From positions 211,863,948 to 211,927,947 of the forward strand of contig NC_134082.1 of the NCBI RefSeq assembly GCF_000715075.1: a stretch of DNA of 64,000 nucleotides. Reading direction: 5' to 3'. Under the pieces are notes generated by a model. It did not search any database. It saw only the letters and a list, made by a program, of their open reading frames with translations, and was not told the origin of the DNA. The stretch is from Nicotiana tabacum. Lineage: Eukaryota; Streptophyta; Magnoliopsida; Solanales; Solanaceae. This document shows, piece by piece, positions 11,145-21,900 of the stretch. Numbering within the stretch: position 1 is the first letter of the stretch; each line of letters opens with the position of its first letter. The position numbers were made by a program, and so were the translations under genes.

Positions 11145-12347
11145 AATGATTATGTAACGTAGCATTTAATGCCTTTAATTGTCTATAAAGGTGTCTAACG
11201 GATCGGGTTGACCCATAACCGGACCGGCCCGGTACATAGGGGGCTGGGTGGGGCTGGGTAGGAGGGGTAGAGGGGGTTGGTTCGTTTAAATTTTGGTAAC
11301 GGTTAACCGGACCGGTCAAACCCGGTCCACGTGAACAGTATCGTGTACCGGTTAAACCGGCCCGGCCCGGTACAACCTTTTTTCTGTTTTTTTTTTAATT
11401 TTTTGAATTAAGTGGGGCCCACTAACCGTTGGCAATGGTCAGACCTGGCAGGGATCCGTTGCCCAACAGGTTAATTGTATTAATAGCCTCTTTTTTCTTT
11501 AAAATTTAACCTTTTTTCAACTTACAAAATTAACCTTCTCTAAAACTATAAATACACCCCCCTCTTCTTCATTTCTTCACTCAACTCTCATTTCTCAATC
11601 TCAGTTTCTCTCATTCTCTCATTCTCCAATTTTCAAGATTTCAAGTCTCAATCTCAAATTCTCAAATCTCAATTCAATTTAAATCATGCCTCGTACTTCT
11701 AGAGTGCGCTCATATGTTTGGCTAACACTTTGAGGTGGTAGAAGAAAATGAAGAAGGTCAGAAAGTAAAGTGCAAGAACTATGGTCAAGTTTTAAATTTT
11801 CGTTCAGAGTCTGGCACAAGCAGTTTAAGGAGGCATATAAAGTATTGTCTTGAGCGTCCTCCGGAAATTCGTATTTAAGATTTTAAGACAATTTGTGTTA
11901 TTTTAAAATTATTGGACGTATTTACGCTTAATGTTTTAGTTTGTTAGATTAATTTAAAGTATTGTTAATTTATTATGCATGAAAATTTAGTTTTACTATT
12001 TTTTGTTAATTTACTTTTTAAATGCAAACTTTAATTTTGAATTTTGAAATAAATGTAGCACTTGCAATTTATATTAATAATTTTATATTAATATAACTTG
12101 TAATCTTTAAATTAATACAAATTATTAATATAACTTACAATAGTTATACAAAATACAAAAAAATTAAAAAATACACTAAACCCGGCCCGATCCCCTTAAC
12201 CTGTAACCCTTACGGTTCAATTTTTACCCGGATGAACCCGAACCCGTTAAGCCCCAACCCGTAACCGGCCTGGACCGTAACCCGTACGGGTGTATTGAAT
12301 CACAATGATTATGTAACGTAGCATTTAATGCCTTTAATTGTCTATAA
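11145..12347. repeat. 44-bp identical direct repeats flanking an insertion
   Basis: The 44 bases at 11145-11188 and 12304-12347 are identical (beginning aatgattatgtaacgtagca, ending attgtctataa). Similarity continues about 13 bp further left with a few mismatches. They bracket the element at 11189-12303. This is far longer than the 8-bp duplication expected for hAT insertion. Confidence 0.9.
11189..12303 (+). mobile_element. hAT-like element carrying a BED zinc-finger fragment
   Basis: The left end reads aggtgtctaacggatcgggt and the right end ccgtaacccgtacgggtgta, resembling hAT ends, but the two are not good inverted copies of each other. Around 11685-11880 a promoter-like stretch (ctataaataca at 11547) leads to a broken reading frame. 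Its downstream part reads VKCKNYGQVLNFRSESGTSS then LRRHIKYC, the layout of a BED zinc finger from plant hAT transposases. The expected second cysteine is tyrosine, and an upstream stop breaks the frame. The catalytic domain is absent, so the element is a deletion derivative. Confidence 0.55.
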
Positions 12348-12601
12348 TGGCCTTATTATGACAAAGGCATAACGTATAACTTGGAGATAGCTATAAAAGG
12401 AAGAGAATGGATCATTTGTAAAGACACGAAATACTATCTGAATACATTGGTTTACTTTGTTTAGAAAAGTCAAAAAATTGAAATTTTAAGCCCGAAACGA
12501 AGAAACCACAACAATAGAAGGCTTAGGTTGGATGCGGGACCTACAATCTTATCTTTTTGTGTAACGGGTGGAGTCCACTCGTTTTTTGTGGGAGAAAAAG
12601 A

Positions 12602-12633
12602 GGGTGGGGTGGGTGGGTGGGGGGGGGGGTTGG
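12602..12633 (+). other. G-rich run, possible G-quadruplex
   Basis: Several G-runs in a row (gggtggggtgggtgggtggg, then eleven G). Similar C-rich runs that would be G-rich on the minus strand are at 7545-7575 and 30669-30702. Confidence 0.4.
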
Positions 12634-12684
12634 AGAAGCTTTTGTTTCTGTCGTGGGAAGAAGAAGGGTTTTTTTTATTTAACA

Positions 12685-12830
12685 GGCATAGTGCGGTATA
12701 ATAACGCGTTATATATAGCGCGGTATTATACAACGCTATATATAACGCGTTATTATACCACGTTATACTTTAACGGCAGAAACAACATTAAAGTATAACA
12801 CGGTATAATACCGCGTTAGATATAGAAAAG
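12685..12830. repeat. Palindrome cluster with a 36-bp-arm hairpin
   Basis: Units such as gcgcggtattata, aacgcgttattatacc and cggtataataccgcg repeat in both directions. The best hairpin pairs 12737-12773 with 12788-12825 around a 14-nt loop. The inner 12 bp (gttatactttaa / ttaaagtataac) are perfect and the outer 24 nearly so. No reading frame of note. Function unknown; it may be the terminal part of an unrecognised transposon. Confidence 0.75.
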
Positions 12831-12962
12831 TAACCTTTTTTTCTGGGCAGTAGAAAGGTATTTTGAGTCCAAAAAGTTGGCATTTAGGTTTCGTACTCTT
12901 TTTGGTGCACCTCGCCCCAGGGTTTGCCTCGAAATCGCCTTTTAAAACACTAGTATCTACAA

Positions 12963-15244
12963 GGCAGAATGGCCTAAATGACACCTATACTTGTGCCACT
13001 TTGTCATGCCGGTCCCCAAACTTAACAATTTGCTAATTGAATACTTACACTCCTTCAAACCATATATAATAAACGCTTATGACAGGAGGCTGTCAGTGCG
13101 TGTAATACAATCTCCTCCACGTTGGCTGCCACGTCAGAAAATAACAATTTGTAGATGTCATATCACATGATAGATTAAAAATAATTAAAATCAAAAATAA
13201 AAATAAAATTCAAACATAAAAATCATCATGCTTTTCCGGTTTCCTCCGACCACCGGGAATTCTCGCCGGTGAGTTCTTTCTTATCTCCAATTACCCTGTG
13301 CCTTCTCTCACCTGTGTATGCCCCCATCTAAAAATTGATTACAAAGAGAGAAACAAAATAGAATTTTGATTACAATTACATAGGGAACAAAAACTAGAAA
13401 TTTGGGTTTGGGGAATTCGCGGAGTGAAATTTAAGGAGTGATTATCCAAATCTGTGTTATATATATACATAGAGAAATAAAATCGAATTTTGACCTAATA
13501 TTACTCAGAGAAGGGGGCTATACCATTCCATACCTTAGCCTTTCTCTCACCTTCCCCTCTTTTCTTCATTTTCTGCCGCATCTCTTCTTCTTCTTCCCTT
13601 TTCCTCTTTCTTTGTTTCTTTGCATACAAAATTCTTCTTCCTCTTTCTAATTTTCTGCTCATAATTGCTCTGAGAAAAACAAAACAATGAAAAAAAAAAG
13701 ATCAAATGGGTTATGGCAAGAACTAGGCTTCCTAAGTGGTTTCTTATAAGTTATTGTTAGTGATCAAAGTGATATGTTGGTCCTGTTGGATGTTAGTTGT
13801 GGGAATTACATCAATGATTTGCCCTAAGGAATTTGATTTAAATCTCATATCAGTGTTAAATCAAATTCATTGTTTACACTCGCTTTATACGCGTGTATTT
13901 CATACATTTTGTCCAACTCAGCTGATTTAATGCCACATAAGCTTGGTCAATGGTTATAAACGGTTATTATATACGGTTTGAAGGAGTGTAAGTGTTCAAT
14001 TGGCAAATTGTTAAGTTTGAGGACCTGCATGACAAAGTGTCACAAGTATAGGTGCCATTTAGGCCATTTTGCCTAGGGGTGGGCATAAAATCCGAAAAAC
14101 CGAATTCCGAATCGAACCGAATTAATTTGGTATTTCGATTTTTCAGTATTTCGGTTTATTTCGGTACATAAATTACGGTATTTCGGTAATTCAGTACAGT
14201 ATATGGTATTGGATTATTGATATTTCGGTATTTCGGTATAGTTTAATGAAGTGAGATCAAAAGCAAATCTCACTACTGTCAACTTGTTTCTAAAATTTCT
14301 CGGACTTCTCAGAGTTTGTAATTTGAGATTAAACACTACACACCAGAGTTTCTCGAGCCTTTTAGGAATATCAATAGCTCTAATGTCATTTGTTGAGCAT
14401 AAAAGCTGTGCGACAAAAAACCTGAAGGCATATGCATGTCTTAAAGTATTCTCAAGCTTGTCTCTCAGTCATTTAAACATGAGAGAGGAAGTAGAATAAG
14501 TTAAACTTGTCACGGGAAGTTTTCAAGTTAATATTTTCATTTATTTGAGAAAGTCTCTCTATTTCGGTTCAAGCTTTCATTTGAGAATGGTAATTCACAA
14601 TTTGGCATATATTTTATTCATGAAATTATGCCATTTTCTTGTATAAAGTTCTTATATAAGTTTCATTTATTTACAGTGAACCCCCCAGAGGAGAAATGCA
14701 TCCGGAAAGCAGAATTGGCAACTAGAAAAGGAGGCTGGTTTACCATCATTGTAATTTTCGGACCTCAAAATACATAGTGGTGTAGTAGAACGATCACTTT
14801 TTCAGCATTGGCCTTAATACAAAGTTCTTAATCTGGTGTGTAGTGCTTAATCTCAAATTAAATTGGCTACCAGCATTGGCCTTAATGTAAAAAGTCGATG
14901 TAACTTTTGAAATACTCTGGATCTTATAGGCTCAAACACATAAATGTAGGTATCAAACGAATGGCAAAAGATTCCGTGAACAACTTTAGAGGATCAAGAA
15001 AAAGAAAGCACAATATTAGAGTAATTGAAGGTAAAATAATGTTGGCGCCATGTTTGCTAGTTAATGGAGGGGGAGACAACGAAGATTTGGTTTAAATCGA
15101 AACCGTACCAAAATAGTACCGAACCAAAATAAGAAATACCGAATCGTACTAAAATATTATGGTACGGTATTTGGTATATACAATTGATAAACCGAATACC
15201 GAAATGCCGAACCGAAATACTGAACGTCGACCCCTAATTCTGCC
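12963..15244. mobile_element. Mutator-like element split by a hAT, 9-bp duplication TATCTACAA
   Basis: The left end (ggcagaatggcctaaatgac...) and right end (14073 leftwards, reversed ggcaaaatggcctaaatggc) are inverted copies for over 100 bp. The flank tatctacaa at 12954-12962 is repeated exactly at 15245-15253. This becomes clear only after removing the hAT at 14074-15236 with its own 8-bp duplication. The Mutator-like part is 1111 bp, carries no transposase frame and ends about 190 bp upstream of the PPR start codon. Confidence 0.9.
14074..15236. mobile_element. Non-autonomous hAT element
   Basis: Starts taggggtgggcataaaatcc and ends gaacgtcgacccccta-like (gtcgacccctaat). Subterminal regions are rich in tatttcggt on one side and accgaaata on the other, as in many plant hAT elements. 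The flanks attttgcc (14066-14073) and attctgcc (15237-15244) agree at seven of eight positions, fitting the 8-bp hAT duplication. About 1.16 kb, no intact transposase. It lies in the right end of the Mutator-like element. Confidence 0.85.
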
Positions 15245-15436
15245 TATCTACAATGATAAAGCTACAGCACATTCCTTCAAACAGAATTCTGTTATTCTAA
15301 CTACCTCAACTAACTGTAACTAAATCTCCCTCTCTGTAACTAGCTTTTGACTTTGCACTACTTTGTCTTCTGTACTTGAGCTGCTCGAGCTAATCCTATA
15401 TATTTGTAAATCAGAACGGTTATCCTTTTGCTACTT

Positions 15437-17395
15437 ATGAGATCACGGGAAATTGTCTTGAAGCTTGTCGGAGTATGTACAACAGCCAAATTGCTGACCC
15501 AATTGCATTCTCTAATCATAAGAACTGGACTAAATCAAGACATTCAACTCGCCGCTAAACTGACAGAGCTATATTTCGAATTGTTACCTGTTCAAACTGC
15601 CCGTAAAGTGTTTGATGAAATTCCTCACCCAAGTGCATACACCTACAATCGCATTCTACAACGCTTTTTTGGAATAAAACGATATGGGGAAGTACTGTCT
15701 CTCTTTTCATCTATGTTGTCATTCGAAAAGCCTGATCATTTCACATTACTTTTTGCATTAAAGTCGTGTTCTGCATTAAAAGCACTAAATTTTGGCAAAA
15801 CGATTCACGGCTTCGGGATAAAACATGGTAACATTCATTCAAACATGTTTCTAGGCTCGACCCTCATTCAGTTTTACTCAAAATGTGGAGATATGGACGA
15901 CGCTTTACGCGTCTTTGAGGAATATACAAAGCCTGATCTTGTTTTGTGGACAACATTGGTTACTGGTTATGAGCAAAGTTTTAAGCCTGATGAAGCATTA
16001 GCTGTTTTTACTGGAATGATGATGACACGTGGCGTTAGTCCAGATCCAGTAACCCTTGCCACTGTTGTTTCTGCTTGTACTCAGTTGCTGAATCTAAAAG
16101 CTGGGGAAAGCGTTCATGGGCTTGTAATTAGAATGAATAATAAAAGTCCCCTACCTGTATCCAACGCTTTGTTGAATTTATATGCAAAGACTGGGTCCAT
16201 AGAGTATGGGGTAAATTTGTTTAGGATGATGGAAGAAAAAGATGTAATTTCATGGAGTTGTATAATTTCTTGTTGTGCTCATAATGGTGCTACTGATAGA
16301 GCAATAAGTCTTTTTGATGAGATGATACATAAAGGTGTTGAACCCAATTTGGTTTGTGTGATCAGTGCTTTGCAAGCATGTGAAGCTTCTTGTAACTTGG
16401 ACAAAGGTAGGAAAATACATGAACTAGCTTTCCAGAAAGGTCTTGAACTAGATATATTGGTTTCCACGGCTTTAATTGATATGTACATGAGCTGCTGTTC
16501 ACCTAAGGAAGCGATTATGGTATTTGATAGAATGCTGAACAAAGATGATATTTCGTGGTTTTCTCTGTTATGTGGTTGTGTTCAAAATGGAATGTTCTAC
16601 AAGTCGATGCAAATCTTTTGTGATATGACGTCTAGTGATATCCAGCCTGATGCTACTGTGATGGTTAAAATTCTTGGAGCTTGTTCTGAGTTGGGGATTA
16701 TTCAATTGACTTCTTGTCTTCATGGTTATGTAATTAGAGGAGGATTCACCAGCAATTCTTTCGTCGGGGCTTCACTTATTGAATGCTATGCAAAATGTGG
16801 TAGCTTGGAGGAGGCTGTTAAGGTTTTTGAAGGATTAACAGATGATAAAGATATTGTTGTCTGGAGCTCCATGTTTGCAGGCTATGGAATTCATGGACAA
16901 GCTAAGGAATCGATTAAGTTATTTCATCGTATGGTTAGAGATTCCTCAGTTAGGCCTAACAAAGTTACGTTCCTTTCAATTTTAGCAGCTTGTAGTCATG
17001 CAGGTCTTGTTGAGGAAGGAATTGAATTATTCAATATGATGTTAAATGAGTACCAACTGATGCCAGAATCAAAGCATTATGCAATCATTGTTGATTTACT
17101 CGGACGAACTGGAGAACTGGACAAGGCTATGTGCTTTATTAATCAAATGCACTCACGGGCTGGAGCACACGTGTGGGGGGCCTTGCTTGGTGCCTGTGGG
17201 ATTCATCAGAATACAGAGATTGGAGAAGTCGCTGCCAGGAAGCTTCTCCAATTAGATCCAGATCATGCAATCGATATCTTGTTATCAAATGTGTATGCTG
17301 TTGATGGAAAGTGGGATGGTGCAGCTGAACTTAGAGGTTCAATTAAAGAGAAACAGTTGAAAACGATAACTGGCCAAAGTGTTGTGAGACTTTAG
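15437..17395 (+). CDS. PLS-class pentatricopeptide repeat protein, E subgroup
   Basis: A single intact exon of 652 aa. The protein starts MRSREIVLKLVGVCTTAKLL. Successive P, L and S repeats cover nearly its whole length (for example ARKVFDEIPHPSAYTYNRIL, SNALLNLYAKTGSIEYGVNL, DMYMSCCSPKEAIMVFDRML, GASLIECYAKCGSLEEAVKV). It ends in an E-type extension (HVWGALLGACGIHQNTEIGE, then LLSNVYAVDGKWDGAAELRG). There is no DYW deaminase domain. Such proteins bind organelle transcripts sequence-specifically and usually serve C-to-U editing. The frame extends three codons upstream only through a TTG, so the ATG at 15437 is taken as start. A Mutator-like element and a hAT sit immediately upstream and may define the promoter region. 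Confidence 0.93.
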   Translation: MRSREIVLKLVGVCTTAKLLTQLHSLIIRTGLNQDIQLAAKLTELYFELLPVQTARKVFDEIPHPSAYTYNRILQRFFGIKRYGEVLSLFSSMLSFEKPDHFTLLFALKSCSALKALNFGKTIHGFGIKHGNIHSNMFLGSTLIQFYSKCGDMDDALRVFEEYTKPDLVLWTTLVTGYEQSFKPDEALAVFTGMMMTRGVSPDPVTLATVVSACTQLLNLKAGESVHGLVIRMNNKSPLPVSNALLNLYAKTGSIEYGVNLFRMMEEKDVISWSCIISCCAHNGATDRAISLFDEMIHKGVEPNLVCVISALQACEASCNLDKGRKIHELAFQKGLELDILVSTALIDMYMSCCSPKEAIMVFDRMLNKDDISWFSLLCGCVQNGMFYKSMQIFCDMTSSDIQPDATVMVKILGACSELGIIQLTSCLHGYVIRGGFTSNSFVGASLIECYAKCGSLEEAVKVFEGLTDDKDIVVWSSMFAGYGIHGQAKESIKLFHRMVRDSSVRPNKVTFLSILAACSHAGLVEEGIELFNMMLNEYQLMPESKHYAIIVDLLGRTGELDKAMCFINQMHSRAGAHVWGALLGACGIHQNTEIGEVAARKLLQLDPDHAIDILLSNVYAVDGKWDGAAELRGSIKEKQLKTITGQSVVRL

Positions 17396-17805
17396 GAATT
17401 AAGTCCATGTCTTTTTAGCCATTAAGTGATATCACTGGGACTTAAGAGCACATCTATAGATTCCTAAGAAATTTTGAGGCGAAATGAGAGAGGCAGGCAA
17501 TGATCCTAATTGAAACGTTCTGCGGAATTGTGCTGAAAGAGTTTCATATTTTCAGAAGTTTGAGACAAACGACATCTGCTCAAGTGTGTTATCCGCATTT
17601 AGATATGGTTTAAGTATTTCTGGATGTCGGTATCAGGTACATAGCTTACTAGTCAATGACTGCTATAGCATCAACAGATCCAGGATATTCATACAGATTG
17701 CACAGGAAACAAGCGGGAAGGTCAGAAATGAGTTGCTCAACTGTCCTGCATCTTTGTAGCTTCAATATATAACAATCATATGTCAACAAGTATTTGCTCA
17801 AATCA

Positions 17806-17950
17806 AAGGTTGAGCTAGTGGACGAGATCCTTCCACCTTAACTGAAGTTTCTCAGGGTTTGAGCCCGTGGAATCGAGAAATTCCCCGTAGGAAGCAGCAC
17901 CCTTTTTAGTGGACTTAACGCTACATGAATGCAGATTAATAGGTCTAGCG
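17806..17950 (+). mobile_element. tRNA-derived SINE (same family as 4985-5145)
   Basis: Starts ggttgagctagtggacgag, has a B-box-like gggtttgagccc and continues gaagcagcacccttttta, gtggacttaacgc and gcagattaataggtctagcg. The order of blocks matches the minus-strand copy at 4985-5145. The 3' end is lost. Confidence 0.5.
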
Positions 17951-18027
17951 AATTGTGGTAAGTATTTGCTGAAAGTCCATAAGATTAACCTCTCTTTTCA
18001 GTAATGATAATTCTTTTTGATTCTTTA

Positions 18028-18105
18028 GGTGATGTTTATGGAAGGGTTGTGGTTGTGGAATTTTTGCCGGATGGTGAGCTTGTAAAGCACATACTGGACA
18101 AGTAG
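18028..18105 (+). other. Exon-like fragment of unknown origin
   Basis: After a splice acceptor-like ttctttag an open stretch reads DVYGRVVVVEFLPDGELVKH then ILDK and a stop. It looks like the last exon of a gene, but no matching upstream exon was found. It could be a captured fragment or part of an alternative 3' end of the PPR transcript. Confidence 0.25.
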
Positions 18106-18985
18106 ATTAAATTGTGCATGTTTGCGTAGTTTTCATTTCGGTTTACATAAGTTGAAACTACGGTGGCAAAATCCACATGTTGCCATATATTGAACAAAGA
18201 TTCTTTCTTTATTTGTCAAATCTTCCATCAATTATTTAACCAGAAATGCATACGAAGAGGAAGAATTCTGTCATTTCAAATTCCCAAAGGTGGGCAGTTG
18301 AGATGAAAAAGATGCCTAAAGTTTACTATATCTACCAAGCCTCGTATAAACGCACTTGTAAGTTGTAACATTCAGTAACTGTTAACAAAACAACTCTGTC
18401 AACAATTTCTTAGACCAGACATATCACTACTATTTGCTAGCTATTCATCAAGAAGTATTCTGAGTCGTTTCCAAAGTGGTCAAAGGGCGTAGGCTGAAGA
18501 AACTATCACCCTGTTTCACAAGAAGAAGAAAAAAAGCAAAAGTTGCCCATAACGACTCAGAAGCTGCACTCCAGCCCAGCCTCCAGAGAATTAGTGAATC
18601 TACCAACTTAAGATAGAGAACCTAACAAAACCATATTGATCTCATTCACCCTTGAATCCAAGCAAGGAGAAACAAAAACCAGCAAGGCATCTGGAGTTTA
18701 AAGAATTTCTGTATGGTGTTACTTAAGGGTACCTGTAGCTATCAGTTGGCACTTTATATTTAACAGCCTTTCTAGGTTCTTGTTGGGAATGAGCAAAGGA
18801 ACTCATCTCCATAGTGGAATTACACTTTGCATTACATTTCCACTCTTAGATTAACGTATACCAATATGTATGCAATATCATGGTTCGAGATTATAACGAA
18901 CATTATTACCTTTCTACAAGAACTAGATGCCTGAAGACTCTTGAGCGCCAAGTTTATGCCAAGTTAACAATGAGACGATGACATT

Positions 18986-21900
18986 TCACCGAGCCTTCTT
19001 ATAAAAGCCATAAGCCACAGCAACAACAGCCACTGCTCCAACCACGCCCACGACTGTGAGAACCTCACGCTGCTCCCATTTGCCGAACCAGTTTGAAACT
19101 CTTCCCTGCCCCTTCTTACTCTCTTTCTGCTCAGCACTTGCATCTCTACAACAAGAAACTCCTGCAGCACCTTGGCAACAGCTGAAATCAGTTACACTCT
19201 CCTGGCTTCCATTTTCTAGAGGCTTCGTTTCTTCATTGGTTACTTCCGGAACCCTCTGTTCATTCACTTTCTCAGTAACCTTATCATATTGTCCCATTTG
19301 GCCCCTACAGAAGAGCAGAGTAGAATGTATCAGATCTGTGATTACAGCAATTAGAATAAAAGCAAAGCAAATTCAGCTTCGCAAGTGTGCTAAAGAATTT
19401 CCTCCATCCGAAACTTAAGAGACGATTAAATTTAGAGGTCCAAGAAGCATGATGTAGGTCAACCAAACCATCAGATTTTGCAAATATTATGACCGCATTG
19501 AGGCAATTAGGCCTAATAAAGGGGTGTGGCTCCCCCAAGAAGTCCTCGTAGAAACTGGTCCAATCATAGTGGAGGCGCATCCAGCATATGGAACTGACTA
19601 AGACAATATGGCCTCATACTAGGACTATTTGACTGTTTAAACAAGAATAACTCTTATTAACTGACAAATATTTAAGAAGTAACATGTCTCCCTCCTGACC
19701 ACATAATGATCAAGAGATGCAGAGAAAGGAATAAGCTGCGCGTTTCTGAAATTAGGTGGCCTATTGTATGGGATATACTTATATAATACCATCAACAAAC
19801 AATGTCCAAGTGATTTTTTTTTTATAATGCAAATAATTTTATTGATAATGGGAAAATCTTCCGTTTACACAATGTCTAAGTGATAACACTCTTAACCCAA
19901 GAATATCCCCTTTCTGCAATTGAAACGGATCACCTTACCACTAGTCCAAAACTAGTATTGAAAGGAATAAGTTTTGCCACACTATGACCTAATTAGATAG
20001 CAAAAGTAAACAAGTTTTCCGAACAGTCGACCACCAAAACCTTTCCAGTCTTAAAATCGACACTAAGCATGGCACCTCACACCAATCAAATAAGTAGGGA
20101 CAGACAAACACAGATCCCGATAACTTGGGATTCATCATCTTCTGATACCCTTTATGCTCTACTAACAACCATTTCTTCTTCCTAATTTGATAAGAGACAA
20201 CCTTTTGTTAATTAATGAAACTTTTCTTTTATGGAAGCAATCATTAAATGATCTATATTGTCTTGCGATAGGCGTATCTCCAATAATTGTCTTATGATAG
20301 CCTTTTATGCAAAAGTCAGCAATAGGAGCAAATGAGGTTATGAGGCAACTATGCATCTTAAGCTCACTACTTAGTGCTGTGAAATTTGCTTAGGGAAAAT
20401 AGAAGATGTGGAGGTATGGCGCAAATAACACTTCAGTTTGGGGGAAGTTTAACTGTAATAATGGAAAGAATCATGGTGACTGGTTTCATGCGGAAACTGC
20501 AAAGCAAATTGGAACAGGTGGGTTCTTAAAATCCATTTCTATAGACAACATCTAGAATAATGACAAGAGCTTAAGTGATCAATTTAGTAGTAGAGGACTG
20601 AGTAAGTGAGTGACGCTGAGAAAGTACTAACATTGTTCCCCTGCTCCACCTCAAAGGAAAAGGAAGCAACTGCTGCTCCCTCAAAAATTGATATAGGTAT
20701 GAGCAAATCGCATAGTTAAAGAGTACATTGAGTCACAAGCTCACAGTTGAAAAACAAGATTTATCTTGCAAGAGTCTTAAACCATGGAAAACATCATGAT
20801 ATTTCCTCAAGCAGCCAAGGGCCAATCTTCCAAAAGCCAAACAGAAAAGTTGCAACTTGCACCATGTGGCAAAACAACAGCAAAGCATGCAAAAGTGAAA
20901 CAAAGGAAAGGACAACCAATACAAACCTCCAAAGTCGTTCAATGACTTTTCCCTCTCCAATATGCTCATCAAGCAAAACAGGGACATCATCTGGTGCAAC
21001 ATAGCCATACCTACATTAAGGCAGCACATATAACATGTCTGTAATGGACAGTCTAATGCAAAGCTTCTTTATTTGACCCTTAAGGTGCTGCTTAGAAACT
21101 AGAAAGTGTATTTTTCTTTATGAAATCATTTTCCACGTTGGCTTAAATTGTTCAAAATCTTTTCACAACGGAAATGTTTTGAACTGAATGGAAAAATTGA
21201 CCATTCCTCTAAAGTATCACAACTCGTAATTTATTTCACTTGCTTCAACCAATATGTAAATAACAGTGTCAATTTAGCGTTCAAAATATGCCCAGAACAC
21301 CATCCCCCTTGCCCCCTCTCTCACCTTCTACAATTATCATATGTGAAATACCTTTACATCCAACCAAATACAAAAAACTTAGCTATAGTAATAGTTATCC
21401 AAGGTAAAAGATTTTCAAAAATGCATGAAGAACTACCCTTATTAGAGTACAAAGTGATCTGGAGTCTAGTGCTAAAACAACATCCAGGTCTTCCTTTATA
21501 AGAGAAGAATAGGACTTACCAGTAGCCAACAATTTTCCCATCTTTGTCCGGACTGAAGATTATGACATTACCAGCATACTTGTGGCCACCAATATGGGAA
21601 CAAGCTGTCACATAAACTTTGTCTTTCAAGCCCTTGGACTCAATCGCCTTGCCAAACTCCTCAATCAGAATTGGTCCACAAACACCACATCTTTTATCTC
21701 GATTATTATGGGCACAGACAAACACATAAGAACCACTCAGCGACTCCTGCGATCCAGAGCTCCAAGGATTGCCATTGACAAGCACATCATCAACAAATGC
21801 ATCCACATCCGACTCCTTCAAATCCCTTCACCATAGACAAAAGACGTGGATATCGACCATGAGACAGAATTGATTGGGATGAAGCATACAAGTTGAGATC

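Larger units (their letters stand above)
10890..12460 (+). mobile_element. LTR-like sequence split by a hAT-like insertion
   Basis: The outer parts (10890-11188 and 12304-12460) join into one LTR-like block. It has a perfect 16-bp palindrome acgtgtcatgacacgt (10911-10926), a plus-strand TATA motif ctataaaagg (12391-12400) and a leader after it. The centre (11189-12303) is foreign GC-rich sequence with ccggaccggcccggtac-like strings. Exact LTR ends and family were not resolved. Confidence 0.45.
17396..18985. other. Intergenic between PPR and sucrase/ferredoxin-like genes
   Basis: Holds the 3' flanks of the two convergent genes, a tRNA-derived SINE at 17806-17950 and an exon-like stretch at 18028-18105. 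Otherwise nothing recognised. Confidence 0.5.

Noticed and set aside
12470..12984. Open frames rich in YYTALY and YNNALYIARYY
   Set aside because: They are translations of the palindromic repeats at 12685-12830, not genes.
15428..15436. Three-codon extension of the PPR protein
   Set aside because: The first codon is TTG, not ATG; the first ATG in frame is at 15437.
19305..20926. Small open frames in intron 4 of the sucrase/ferredoxin-like gene
   Set aside because: No splice logic or recognisable protein; intron 4 is spliced cleanly without them.
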